Origin: Erysipelotrichaceae bacterium
GTDB lineage: Bacteria; Bacillota_I; Bacilli_A; Erysipelotrichales; Erysipelotrichaceae
Direction: 5' to 3'
NCBI GenBank assembly: GCA_900759455.1
Contig: CAAEVI010000164.1
Location: forward strand, 1-18,909
DNA: 18,909 nt
Shown here: piece by piece, positions 1 to 6,695 of the stretch
How the letters are laid out: every line of letters begins with the position of its first letter
Numbering within the stretch: the first letter of the stretch is position 1
The notes under the pieces: generated by a model
The model's input: only the letters and a program-made list of their open reading frames with translations
Told to the model about the DNA's origin: nothing
Databases searched by the model: none
Position numbers and translations under genes: made by a program

Positions 1-37
1 CATAGATACCTCCGAAAAAATATACCTATAAACAAAG

Positions 38-61
38 GGCCTATTATCTTGATAATAGGCC
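38..61. repeat. Inverted repeat, possible terminator
   Basis: Two 11-base arms (38-48 and 51-61) are perfectly complementary around a central TT, so the real loop would be about 4-6 bases. On the minus strand the stem is followed by a weak, broken T-run. It may be a second terminator after nth or belong to a gene outside the window. It is a clear hairpin, but its role is uncertain. Confidence 0.4.
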
Positions 62-86
62 TCACATTTCAGAAAAGATGTCAAGT

Positions 87-118
87 AAAAAAAGAATGCA
101 CATCATAAAAATGTACAC
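87..118 (-). terminator. Intrinsic terminator after nth
   Basis: Read on the minus strand, an 8-bp AT-rich stem (arms 111-118 and 96-103, with two G-U pairs) closes a 7-base loop and is followed by a run of seven T (87-93). It starts about 50 bases after the nth stop codon and would end the tseB-dnaD-nth transcript. The stem is weak, but its placement and T-run are right. Confidence 0.55.
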
Positions 119-167
119 TCTTATTATTTCATCTTAACTTAATGACATTGGGTCATGGACCTGCTTT

Positions 168-818
168 TCATGATTTGTTTTTTCCTTCAATACGTTCACG
201 ACGGCATACAGTTGTGCGAAACGGACACTGCTCACACTTCGGATTACGGGCAGTACACATATATCTTCCGAAAAAGATAAACAGATGATGTGCTTTATTC
301 CAGCGGCTGCGGACAATTTTCCGTCGAAGCTTTTCTTCGACCTTCAGCACATCGTCCATCGGCTTCGCCAGTCCCAATCGTTTTGATACACGGTCTACAT
401 GTGTATCCACGGCAATACTGGGAATATCGAAACACACGCTGCGGACAACATTTGCCGTTTTTCTTCCCACACCTGCCAAAGACATCAGTTCTTTTCGCGA
501 GCTGGGAACAACGCCGTCAAACTGCTGCAGCAAAGACTCACTCAGCGCCTTCAGCGATTTCGCCTTGTTGCGGTAAAGACCGATCGTGCGGATACAGCTG
601 CTGATATCCTCCAGCGATGCCTCCGCCATTGCCTGCGGTGTCGGAAACTTTTCAAAAAGCTGCGGAGTAACACGATTGACAGATGCATCTGTTGTCTGAG
701 CACTCAGTACGACAGCTACCAGCAATTCGAACGGGTTTCGGTGATTCAGTTCACAATGAGCATCCGGAAACAGTTTTTCCAGCTCATCTAATATCTCGTC
801 ACTGCTCAGATAAATCAT
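168..818 (-). CDS. nth: Endonuclease III (DNA glycosylase/AP lyase)
   Basis: Base-excision repair enzyme that removes oxidised pyrimidines and cuts the strand at the abasic site. The 216-residue length is normal. The helix-hairpin-helix motif LAGVGRKTA holds catalytic Lys120, and VDTHVDR holds catalytic Asp138, the same numbers as in E. coli Nth. The C-terminal iron-sulfur ligands are Cys188, Cys195, Cys198 and Cys205. The last spacing is six residues, where the usual pattern is C-x6-C-x2-C-x5-C. The ATG is preceded by a strong GGAGGGG site and overlaps the dnaD stop codon by four bases (ATGA), so it is translationally coupled. It is the last gene of a tseB-dnaD-nth operon; dnaD-nth adjacency is conserved in Bacilli. 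Confidence 0.96.
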   Translation of the reverse strand: MIYLSSDEILDELEKLFPDAHCELNHRNPFELLVAVVLSAQTTDASVNRVTPQLFEKFPTPQAMAEASLEDISSCIRTIGLYRNKAKSLKALSESLLQQFDGVVPSSRKELMSLAGVGRKTANVVRSVCFDIPSIAVDTHVDRVSKRLGLAKPMDDVLKVEEKLRRKIVRSRWNKAHHLFIFFGRYMCTARNPKCEQCPFRTTVCRRERIEGKNKS

Positions 819-1360
819 CGTTTCCCCTCCTCATATTCTTCAGCAGTCAGATTTCGCCGTTTCCAGTCTGCAAGAATACGTTCGATATAGTCGAGACTTC
901 TTTTCTCATAGACACTTGCTTCATACAATGCATATAAAATCAGCTGCTGGTCATAAACATCCAGCCAGGATGAAAGGCGCTGCATTTCCGAAGAACTAAG
1001 GGGACGGGCAAATTCAGTTTCAAATTCATCAAACAAAGAAACAGTCTGAACGCTTTGTTCGATTGTCTGGGCAGAAGTATACACGCCGCTGAGATCAAAG
1101 ATCAAATGACCGTCTTTCAAGTCTATCTTTAAATATCCTTTTGCCGAAAGCGATGAAAACAGCTCATCAATCTGTTCACTGTCACAGTGAAGCTTTGCGC
1201 CCAGAATTTCATGCGTGATCAACTGTCCCTGCTCATTCAGAAAATCGATCAGCAATAAAGCAAGTGCCTCCTCGGCACTGATATTCAATGAGCCAAGCTC
1301 ATTCAAGATCCATGTCCTTCGGTCTAAATAAGGAGCATTCCAGTTGATATCACTCATCAT
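815..1360 (-). CDS. dnaD: DnaD-like replication initiation protein
   Basis: Primosome protein of the DnaD/DnaB family, which helps load the replicative helicase at origins and restart sites. The N-terminal ~100 residues look like the winged-helix domain. The C-terminal part (about 115-175) ends in YIERILADWKRRN, the typical DnaB_2/DnaD domain signature (YIxxIL..W). At 181 residues it is shorter than B. subtilis DnaD (~232), chiefly lacking a C-terminal tail that contributes to DNA binding in that protein. Two adjacent ATG codons (1360, 1357) are possible starts. It overlaps tseB by 11 bases and nth by 4, and its position directly before nth matches Bacillus gene order. Confidence 0.85.
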   Translation of the reverse strand: MMSDINWNAPYLDRRTWILNELGSLNISAEEALALLLIDFLNEQGQLITHEILGAKLHCDSEQIDELFSSLSAKGYLKIDLKDGHLIFDLSGVYTSAQTIEQSVQTVSLFDEFETEFARPLSSSEMQRLSSWLDVYDQQLILYALYEASVYEKRSLDYIERILADWKRRNLTAEEYEEGKR

Positions 1361-1814
1361 TCATCACTTCTCTTTCATAAATGAATTCATGACTGTCATA
1401 ATCAAACAGCAGAATCTTCCCACCTGTATTTACGACATATACCGGGTTGTCATAGCCATAACCGAGCCGGATGGATACACTCTCATAACCGAGTTTCGCT
1501 GCCGCTGAAAGGACAGCATCATCATCTCTCGTCTTTTTTTCCCTTGTCGTAATGACCTGAGCTTCTTCATTCAGCCAGTAATACATTTCTTGATCCTCAC
1601 CTATATATGTCACATAACGAAATACATCCCGCTCGATATTCTCGATTGCGTCATGTTCCTTATGAATTGCTTCGATCTGCGCGGCAATCTTCGCTTCATA
1701 GGCACGAGCAGGCCCGCTTACATTCAATGACCATAATACAGCTATTATAAACAGAAGCAGAAATATGAGAAATCCTGTGACCGCAATTCCTGCACCGTTA
1801 ATTTTATGTTTCAT
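1350..1814 (-). CDS. tseB: TseB/YpmB-like membrane-anchored wall elongation factor
   Basis: Small bitopic membrane protein: a short basic N-terminus, one hydrophobic segment (about residues 9-30) and an extracytoplasmic domain of about 120 residues resembling the DUF5590/PepSY fold of B. subtilis YpmB. YpmB was renamed TseB after it was shown to work with penicillin-binding protein PBP2A in cell elongation. The length (154 versus ~161), the topology and the position upstream of dnaD-nth all match ypmB; the Bacillus aspB and asnS genes that lie between are missing. The start is supported by AGGAGGA about 10 bases upstream and by a TATAAT promoter. The sequence is diverged, so the assignment rests on topology and synteny as much as on residues. 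Confidence 0.75.
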   Translation of the reverse strand: MKHKINGAGIAVTGFLIFLLLFIIAVLWSLNVSGPARAYEAKIAAQIEAIHKEHDAIENIERDVFRYVTYIGEDQEMYYWLNEEAQVITTREKKTRDDDAVLSAAAKLGYESVSIRLGYGYDNPVYVVNTGGKILLFDYDSHEFIYEREVMNDE

Positions 1815-1843
1815 CCAGTCTGTCCTCCTACCATACGTTCTCT

Positions 1844-1849
1844 ATTATA
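1844..1849 (-). promoter_or_regulatory. -10 element of the tseB-dnaD-nth promoter
   Basis: A perfect TATAAT on the minus strand, 30 bases upstream of the tseB start codon. No good -35 element is visible 17 bases upstream because that stretch is the T-run of the preceding terminator. Its position between a terminator and a gene with a strong ribosome site supports a separate promoter. Confidence 0.6.
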
Positions 1850-1860
1850 CACGATTTTAA

Positions 1861-1886
1861 AAGAAAAAACAGGCAGGTGCCTGTTA
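1861..1886 (-). terminator. Intrinsic terminator of the yqeG-mtnN operon
   Basis: On the minus strand the mtnN stop codon runs directly into a stem with arms AACAGGC and GCCTGTT and a 4-base loop, followed by TTTTTTCTTTT. The hairpin overlaps the TAA stop codon, leaving almost no 3' untranslated region. Confidence 0.85.
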
Positions 1887-2573
1887 TTCCTCATTGCGGT
1901 TCAAATGATGTACAAACCCTTCACAAAGCTGGGCGCTTCTTTGGCTTGCCAATATTTTATATTCATCGAAAGTCAGATGATTTCCGTCCTTGATTGCCAC
2001 ATCCGACAATGATCTGAGGATCACGAAAGGAACGCCGTAATGGGCACAGACCTGGGCAATGCTGCCTGCTTCCATTTCTGCACAAATAGCTTTTGGAAAC
2101 TCTTTGATTAAATCATATGCCAAAGGACGGTTGACGAAACGGTCTCCGCTCGCGATCAGACCGGTATGAGTACGAAGCATTAGTTCCTCGCTGACTTGCA
2201 TTGCCGCTTTCATCAAAGAAGGATCGGCATCAAACCATAATCCCTTTCCTTCTGGACCATCCAGGGGACTTGTATCGTAATCATACTGTACGACCCGGGA
2301 ACTGATCACAAGATCCAGTACATCTTCTTCTTTTGTCAGACCGCCTGCGGTTCCCACATTAAACACTTGGGTGACCGGATAATGTTCCATGGCAATGCTC
2401 ATTGACATTGCCGCACTCCCTTTTCCAACACCGCTCTTCATCAAAACGATCGTGCTTTCTGCCAGTTTTCCGACAATAAAATGAACATGAGAGTGGTTTT
2501 CCTTGCGAATATCTGCCATTCGTTCACTGACGGCTGCGACTTCTTCATCCATTGCTGCAACGATCAATATCAT
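1884..2573 (-). CDS. mtnN: 5'-methylthioadenosine/S-adenosylhomocysteine nucleosidase
   Basis: Cleaves MTA and SAH to free adenine, recycling methionine and removing the by-product of SAM-dependent methylation and polyamine synthesis. Family signatures: N-terminal MILIVAAMDEEV, the FNVGTAGG loop (71-78), CAEMEAGSIAQV with the ribose-binding Glu168, and SLSDVA with the catalytic Asp191. The frame extends upstream to a TTG, but ATG at 2573 is the better start: GGAGGAG sits just before it, it begins the family's usual N-terminus, and it overlaps the yqeM stop as ATGA. That gives 229 residues, a normal length. It is the last gene of the yqeG operon, where it is not found in Bacillus; coupling to the methyltransferase gene yqeM fits a role in removing SAH. 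Confidence 0.95.
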   Translation of the reverse strand: MILIVAAMDEEVAAVSERMADIRKENHSHVHFIVGKLAESTIVLMKSGVGKGSAAMSMSIAMEHYPVTQVFNVGTAGGLTKEEDVLDLVISSRVVQYDYDTSPLDGPEGKGLWFDADPSLMKAAMQVSEELMLRTHTGLIASGDRFVNRPLAYDLIKEFPKAICAEMEAGSIAQVCAHYGVPFVILRSLSDVAIKDGNHLTFDEYKILASQRSAQLCEGFVHHLNRNEE

Positions 2574-3274
2574 GATTCTCTCCTCCTGCAAATATAAAAC
2601 TGCTTTTCTCCTTCTTTTATGCCTTCGTGCACAAAATCAGTCAGTACTCTTGTTTCAAAACCGCATGTATCCAGTGCCGCCAATACCCATTTCGGATCAT
2701 AAACACGCTGCACATGCTGCTCCAGATGCATCGTTCCCTCTTTACCATAAAAAGCAAACGTCTGATAAATACGGTCATCTTCGCTTTCGATCGTCCATTG
2801 GAAATCAATGCCGTCAACCTGTCCGGCTTCATTGTATTCTTCTTCAAATTCATGCAAACGATCCTGACTGTGCATATCAAACAACAGCACGCCGCCTGAA
2901 GCGAGATGACTGAAACACTGATGAAAAAAGGAACAAAGTTCATTTTCATCCAAAAGATAGTTGATGCTGTCACAGAAACAAAGGACGGCATCAAACTTTC
3001 CATCGGGAAGATCACGCATATCCTTTACGCTCCAGCTGACCAGTTCGCTGCCCTCTTTTTTGGTTGCCTGTTCGATCATTTGCCTGCTCAGGTCGGTAGC
3101 TTCTACCCGGTACCCTTGCTTGGCAAGTGCAATCGCAATATCTCCGCTCCCGCAGGCTGTTTCCAATATCTTTTTCCCTTTTACCTGCTCTCTTACCAGC
3201 TTAAGCCAGGCCGCTGTTGCTTCATCATCCTGAACAAGATCATCATAGTACGACGCCAAAAAATCATACATCAT
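2570..3274 (-). CDS. yqeM: YqeM-type class I SAM-dependent methyltransferase
   Basis: Rossmann-fold methyltransferase of unknown substrate. The SAM-binding motif I is ILETACGSGDIA (36-47), the acidic residue after strand 2 is Asp61 (VEATDLS), and MRDLPDGKFDAVLCFCDSIN is the post-motif region. The N-terminus MYDFLASYYDDL is typical of YqeM. Its place directly after rsfS is the same as in B. subtilis (yqeL-yqeM). The start overlaps rsfS by 11 bases, with GGTGAG upstream. Its substrate is unknown to me; its company suggests a ribosomal or tRNA-related target, but nothing in the sequence shows that. Confidence 0.9.
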   Translation of the reverse strand: MMYDFLASYYDDLVQDDEATAAWLKLVREQVKGKKILETACGSGDIAIALAKQGYRVEATDLSRQMIEQATKKEGSELVSWSVKDMRDLPDGKFDAVLCFCDSINYLLDENELCSFFHQCFSHLASGGVLLFDMHSQDRLHEFEEEYNEAGQVDGIDFQWTIESEDDRIYQTFAFYGKEGTMHLEQHVQRVYDPKWVLAALDTCGFETRVLTDFVHEGIKEGEKQFYICRRRES

Positions 3275-3602
3275 AACGGCTCACCGGTAAATCAGCATAC
3301 AATTTCTCCAGATTATATGCCGTTCGTTCTTTCTGTTCAAAAATATGTACGATAATGTCAGAAGCGTCGATCAGGATCCAGTGGCTGTCACGATTGCCTT
3401 CGATATGATCCGCACGCATGCCGTGCTCTGCCAATCGGTCACGCACATTGTCAGCAATAGCGTATGTCTGCCGCTGATTGCTTCCGCTGACGATCACCAC
3501 CTCATCCACACTGGGATTCAGCTGAGTGAATTCATAAATCAGGATATCTTCTCCTTTTTTTTCATCAATGGCTTTTAATATAATTTCCAGTTTTTCTTTC
3601 AT
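3264..3602 (-). CDS. rsfS: Ribosomal silencing factor RsfS
   Basis: Binds ribosomal protein L14 (uL14) on the 50S subunit and blocks subunit joining when nutrients are low. The 112-residue length is typical. Conserved features visible are the DEVVIVSGSNQRQTYAIADNV segment, the glycine/histidine stretch before the HWILIDASDIIVHIF strand pair, and the C-terminal YNLEKLYAD, corresponding to the usual YxLExLW. Its ATG overlaps the nadD/yqeK stop codon as ATGA, so translation is coupled. The nadD-yqeK-rsfS-yqeM order is conserved in Firmicutes. Confidence 0.95.
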   Translation of the reverse strand: MKEKLEIILKAIDEKKGEDILIYEFTQLNPSVDEVVIVSGSNQRQTYAIADNVRDRLAEHGMRADHIEGNRDSHWILIDASDIIVHIFEQKERTAYNLEKLYADLPVSRYDV

Positions 3603-4633
3603 TGGACTGCTTTCTCCTTTTTCAGATATGCACTCTGTTCCCGATGAACACGTTCAAACCCTGCTTTCAGGCTCTCTTTGCATAATGCGATCTGTTCGCT
3701 TGTATCGTAATTTCTTCCCCGCTCCAGCTTATCTGCGCAGAAAATGATCATGGCATACGGATTTGAGCTTTCTCCCTTGACATGATGATAGATTGCATTC
3801 AAAACCCGGGAATCACGAATGCCGTACAAACGCTTGACCAGGATGCTTCCGACATACCCATGCCATACCGCCGGTGCTTCCTCACACAGATGGGGAAAGT
3901 ACAGCTTCATCCACACATACAGATCCTCTTTCTTCATTTCTTTGCAGAGATCATGAAGCATTCCGATCTGCCATGCGATGCGTTCATCATAATGATGAGC
4001 CGCTGCCAGTTCCTGTGCAAGCTGTGCAACACGAACACAATGCTCATAACGCTTCTTTGAAAGATGACCTTCCACAAAGCTTTCCAGATATAAACTGTGT
4101 TCCGCTATATAACGTCGAACGCCGGGAACCAGGTAGTTCCATTTTTTCCCGGCCCGGATCTCACTTGAACTGACATCCACAAGCTCCATCGGCTGATAAA
4201 GCAAAGGATAAGGACTTTTCTGCTGAGCACCGCGGCGGGAAAACACGATGAACTGGACCAGGGAAGTCAGCTCTTTTGGTTCTTTCCAGGCATCCATCTG
4301 ATTCGCCTGATCACTGCCGATCAGCCAGTAAAAATCTGCATCCGGATATTCGCGTTTCAAAGTACGGACCGTATCGATCGTATACGACTTTCCCTCTCGC
4401 TCGATTTCGATACAGCAACAATGAAAACGACGATACGGCGCAATGGCTCTTTTGATCATTTCCAAGCGATGTGTGGAATGTGTCAGATTCCTGTCTTTAA
4501 GCGGTGTATCATACGTCGGCATGAACCATACTTCATCCATTCCCATCGCCACAGCCTGCTTGGCAATTTGCAGATGTCCTTTATGAATCGGATCAAAGCT
4601 TCCTCCGAGAACAGCAATCTTTTTTTTGTTCAT
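3599..4633 (-). CDS. nadD: Fused NadD (NaMN adenylyltransferase) and YqeK (HD-domain Ap4A hydrolase)
   Basis: One 344-residue protein holds what are two genes in Bacillus. Residues 1-~185 are nicotinate-nucleotide adenylyltransferase, which makes deamido-NAD: GSFDPIHKGH (11-20) is the nucleotidyl-transfer motif and VSSSEIR (154-160) the second ATP-binding motif. Residues ~190-340 are a YqeK HD domain with a full metal set: His198, His227-Asp228, His258, His283/His284 and Asp301. B. subtilis YqeK splits diadenosine tetraphosphate into two ADP. Neither half has lost a key residue, and there is no internal stop or restart site. NadD-YqeK fusions are known in Mollicutes, which supports an Erysipelotrichia-type host. 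One base separates it from yhbY; it overlaps rsfS by four bases. Confidence 0.94.
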   Translation of the reverse strand: MNKKKIAVLGGSFDPIHKGHLQIAKQAVAMGMDEVWFMPTYDTPLKDRNLTHSTHRLEMIKRAIAPYRRFHCCCIEIEREGKSYTIDTVRTLKREYPDADFYWLIGSDQANQMDAWKEPKELTSLVQFIVFSRRGAQQKSPYPLLYQPMELVDVSSSEIRAGKKWNYLVPGVRRYIAEHSLYLESFVEGHLSKKRYEHCVRVAQLAQELAAAHHYDERIAWQIGMLHDLCKEMKKEDLYVWMKLYFPHLCEEAPAVWHGYVGSILVKRLYGIRDSRVLNAIYHHVKGESSNPYAMIIFCADKLERGRNYDTSEQIALCKESLKAGFERVHREQSAYLKKEKAVQ

Positions 4634-4634
4634 A

Positions 4635-4922
4635 CTAAAGCCCCATCAGATTCTTTTTGCTGCGTCGGTATAAAACAAAAGTGCGGCCAACGATATGAAC
4701 AATTTCACTGCCCGTCTGAGCCGCAAGCAATGCGGCAGCTTCTTTTGTTTCCAGTGGTGCTGTTTTTAAAAGATTCAGTTTTACCAGCTCATGGGCTGTC
4801 AAAGAATCATCCAGTGTTGCGATCAGGTTTTCACTGACCCCTTCTTTTCCGATCTGAAATAAAGAACGATAGCTCTGTGCTTCTTTTCTAAGCTGTTTTT
4901 TATCCTGTGGCTTCAACATCAT
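4635..4922 (-). CDS. yhbY: YhbY/YqeI family RNA-binding protein (CRM domain)
   Basis: Small CRS1/YhbY (CRM) domain protein of 95 residues that associates with pre-50S ribosomal particles. It starts with the basic helix KPQDKKQLRKEAQ, then FQIGKEGVSEN, which carries the GxxG-like RNA-binding loop, then HELVKLNLL and IVGRTFVLYRRSKKN. Two start codons are adjacent (4922, 4919); the first overlaps the yqeH stop codon by one base (TAATG). It keeps its usual place between yqeH and nadD, but the aroE gene found there in Bacillus is missing. Confidence 0.93.
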   Translation of the reverse strand: MMLKPQDKKQLRKEAQSYRSLFQIGKEGVSENLIATLDDSLTAHELVKLNLLKTAPLETKEAAALLAAQTGSEIVHIVGRTFVLYRRSKKNLMGL

Positions 4923-6004
4923 TAAATCATCGCCTTTCTAAATGTCACATTGATATTTTGATTTACTCTTACAGATACTTCATAGCATGCTCCGCTGATG
5001 CAGAACCACCCCAAACCGTGGATCACTACATCAATCTTATCATTTCCTTTTTTCGCATAGCTGTATTGTTTCATCGCGGACGCATCCTCATCCAGCGCAG
5101 GAGACAGCAGTTCACCCAAATGGCGCTGCCAAAGCTGATCGGCCTTAGCGACTTTCCCGCGATGTATTTTCAGCTGGGAGCTGAAGTAAGCGACAACAGC
5201 GGCATTTCCCTTTACCTTTACATCCAGGCGCACCATTCCTCCTAATGCATAGCTTTGGTCTTCGTAAAGCTGAAAGACTCTCGGCTTGATCGCCGCAAAC
5301 GGAATGACCTGTTTCAACAAGGGATCCGGTGCATATGTCAGTAATGAGTCATAGCGGGTAATGCCCGGTGTATCATATAGTTTATACTCTCCCATATCCA
5401 GCTCGACAAAGTCCAGTGTCGTTCCCGGATGGGCAGAAGTAGTCAGATCAGCCTCACTGCACAAGCCGTTCAACAAGGTGCTCTTTCCGGCATTTGCCAT
5501 TCCCATGACGACCACGTCCCGTCCTCTGCGATAATAATCGATCGCGTTTCTGACTTCATCGATAGAATGATTCAAAGGATGGTGCGCATCGTGTACGAGA
5601 TTGCCGCAGACAACGATGCCTTCCACCCGGATTCCTTCTTCCTTCAGTCTTGTGAGAATAAAATGAACCAGTTTTTCGTCAGACAGTGTCTGTGGCAGCA
5701 GATCCCGTTTTGTTCCGATCAAAACGATGTCTTTGCCCGGCAGGTGACGGGACATGCCCGGAAGCAGATTCGCTTCAAAATCAAAAAGATCAGCTACCCA
5801 TAAAACAAGCGCATCCCGCTCGCTGATTTTCTGAAGTACTTTTGTACCGTCAATTCCCTGCTGCATCGAAATCGTCACATCATCGTAATGGCGGATCCGA
5901 AAACAACGCTGACAGTACTCTCCGTCAGTTTTCGGTGAATAGCCGATTGCATGCTTGTCTTCATTTTGAAGTTTCGCACCGCAGCCTTTACAATATCTTG
6001 TCAT
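4922..6004 (-). CDS. yqeH: YqeH circularly permuted ribosome-assembly GTPase
   Basis: GTPase needed for 30S subunit maturation. It begins with a treble-clef zinc finger (Cys6, Cys9, Cys32 and Cys35 counting from the first of two Met codons). The GTPase motifs are in permuted order: G4 near residue 99, then G1 GMANAGKSTLLN (169-180), G2 SAHPGTT (191-197) and G3 DTPG (212-215), followed by a C-terminal RNA-binding region. The G4 motif reads TKRD, not the usual NKxD. Of two adjacent ATG codons, the second (6004) is six bases after a GGGGGG ribosome site and is preferred. It overlaps the end of yqeG by 17 bases. Confidence 0.95.
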   Translation of the reverse strand: MTRYCKGCGAKLQNEDKHAIGYSPKTDGEYCQRCFRIRHYDDVTISMQQGIDGTKVLQKISERDALVLWVADLFDFEANLLPGMSRHLPGKDIVLIGTKRDLLPQTLSDEKLVHFILTRLKEEGIRVEGIVVCGNLVHDAHHPLNHSIDEVRNAIDYYRRGRDVVVMGMANAGKSTLLNGLCSEADLTTSAHPGTTLDFVELDMGEYKLYDTPGITRYDSLLTYAPDPLLKQVIPFAAIKPRVFQLYEDQSYALGGMVRLDVKVKGNAAVVAYFSSQLKIHRGKVAKADQLWQRHLGELLSPALDEDASAMKQYSYAKKGNDKIDVVIHGLGWFCISGACYEVSVRVNQNINVTFRKAMI

Positions 6005-6518
6005 CATATTCCCCCCGTTTCAGTTTTCCCTGTTTTTCCAGCATAGCAAAAATCAAGTTTTCAAAAATACGGTTCACTTTCGTACACGTCAGATCCTTTT
6101 GTGCCACCGGCTTCGTCAGGATCGTATAAAACTTCATCCGATTGGCACCGAGCATATCCGTCAAAAGCTGATCTCCCAGGACCGCAATCTGCGAAGAAGG
6201 ATAGTTCAGCTCACGCATCATTTTACGATACGTTACCTTCAACGGTTTTTTTGCGAAAGGATAACACGGAGCATGGAATTCACCGGCAAACAGATCAACG
6301 CGTTCCTTGACATTATTGGAGACAAATGCGACAGCCAGTCCCGATTTTCTGGCGCGGTGAATAAACGCACGAACATCATTGTCCGGCTTCGCACAGTCAT
6401 GAGCAACGAGCGTATTGTCGATATCACATACCAGCAGGCGAATCCCGCGTTTATACAGTGCATCCAGGTCAACTGCACGATAGCTTTCTACATAATAATC
6501 CGGTGTAAACAGCTTCAT
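5988..6518 (-). CDS. yqeG: YqeG family HAD-superfamily phosphatase
   Basis: Small HAD phosphatase of the YqeG/IIIA type. Motif I DIDNTL holds the nucleophile and acid aspartates (Asp32 and Asp34 from the chosen start), motif II is FVSNN, and the C-terminal half has KKPLKVTYRK and VLGDQLLTDMLGA (motifs III-IV). Its physiological substrate is not established. The frame can start at 6524, but AGGAGG would touch that ATG; the ATG at 6518 leaves a 6-base spacing and matches family N-termini (MKLFTPDYYV), giving 176 residues. It is the first gene of the operon and lies about 30 bases after a strong promoter. Confidence 0.93.
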   Translation of the reverse strand: MKLFTPDYYVESYRAVDLDALYKRGIRLLVCDIDNTLVAHDCAKPDNDVRAFIHRARKSGLAVAFVSNNVKERVDLFAGEFHAPCYPFAKKPLKVTYRKMMRELNYPSSQIAVLGDQLLTDMLGANRMKFYTILTKPVAQKDLTCTKVNRIFENLIFAMLEKQGKLKRGEYDDKIL

Positions 6519-6544
6519 GAACATCCTCCTTTTTCGTAAAAAAT

Positions 6545-6573
6545 ATTATAGCATAGGTAGACAAAAATGGTAA
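6545..6573 (-). promoter_or_regulatory. Promoter of the yqeG-mtnN operon
   Basis: On the minus strand: TTACCA (-35, plus positions 6568-6573), a 17-base spacer, then TATAAT (6545-6550) preceded by TGC, an extended -10. The yqeG ribosome site follows about 15 bases later. Confidence 0.7.
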
Positions 6574-6633
6574 AGAACTGCTTGCGGGACAGTAATAAAA
6601 ATATTTTTTATATGCTTTTTTATCTATGTACAG

Positions 6634-6687
6634 AAAAAAGACAGCGTCTGAATTCTCTTTACAAATCAAATTCGAACGCTGTCTTTT
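6634..6687 (-). terminator. Intrinsic terminator of the murF-deacetylase operon
   Basis: Arms 6636-6647 and 6676-6687 form a 12-bp stem (AAAAGACAGCGT and complement), and a further 5-bp GAATT/AATTC stem continues inside after a 2x2 mismatch. On the minus strand it ends in a run of six T (6634-6639). It starts only about 10 bases after the deacetylase stop codon. Confidence 0.85.
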
Positions 6688-6695
6688 CGATCGGT

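Noticed and set aside
2574..2591. TTG start for mtnN, adding six residues
   Set aside because: The added stretch is the ribosome site of the ATG at 2573, which also couples to the yqeM stop codon.
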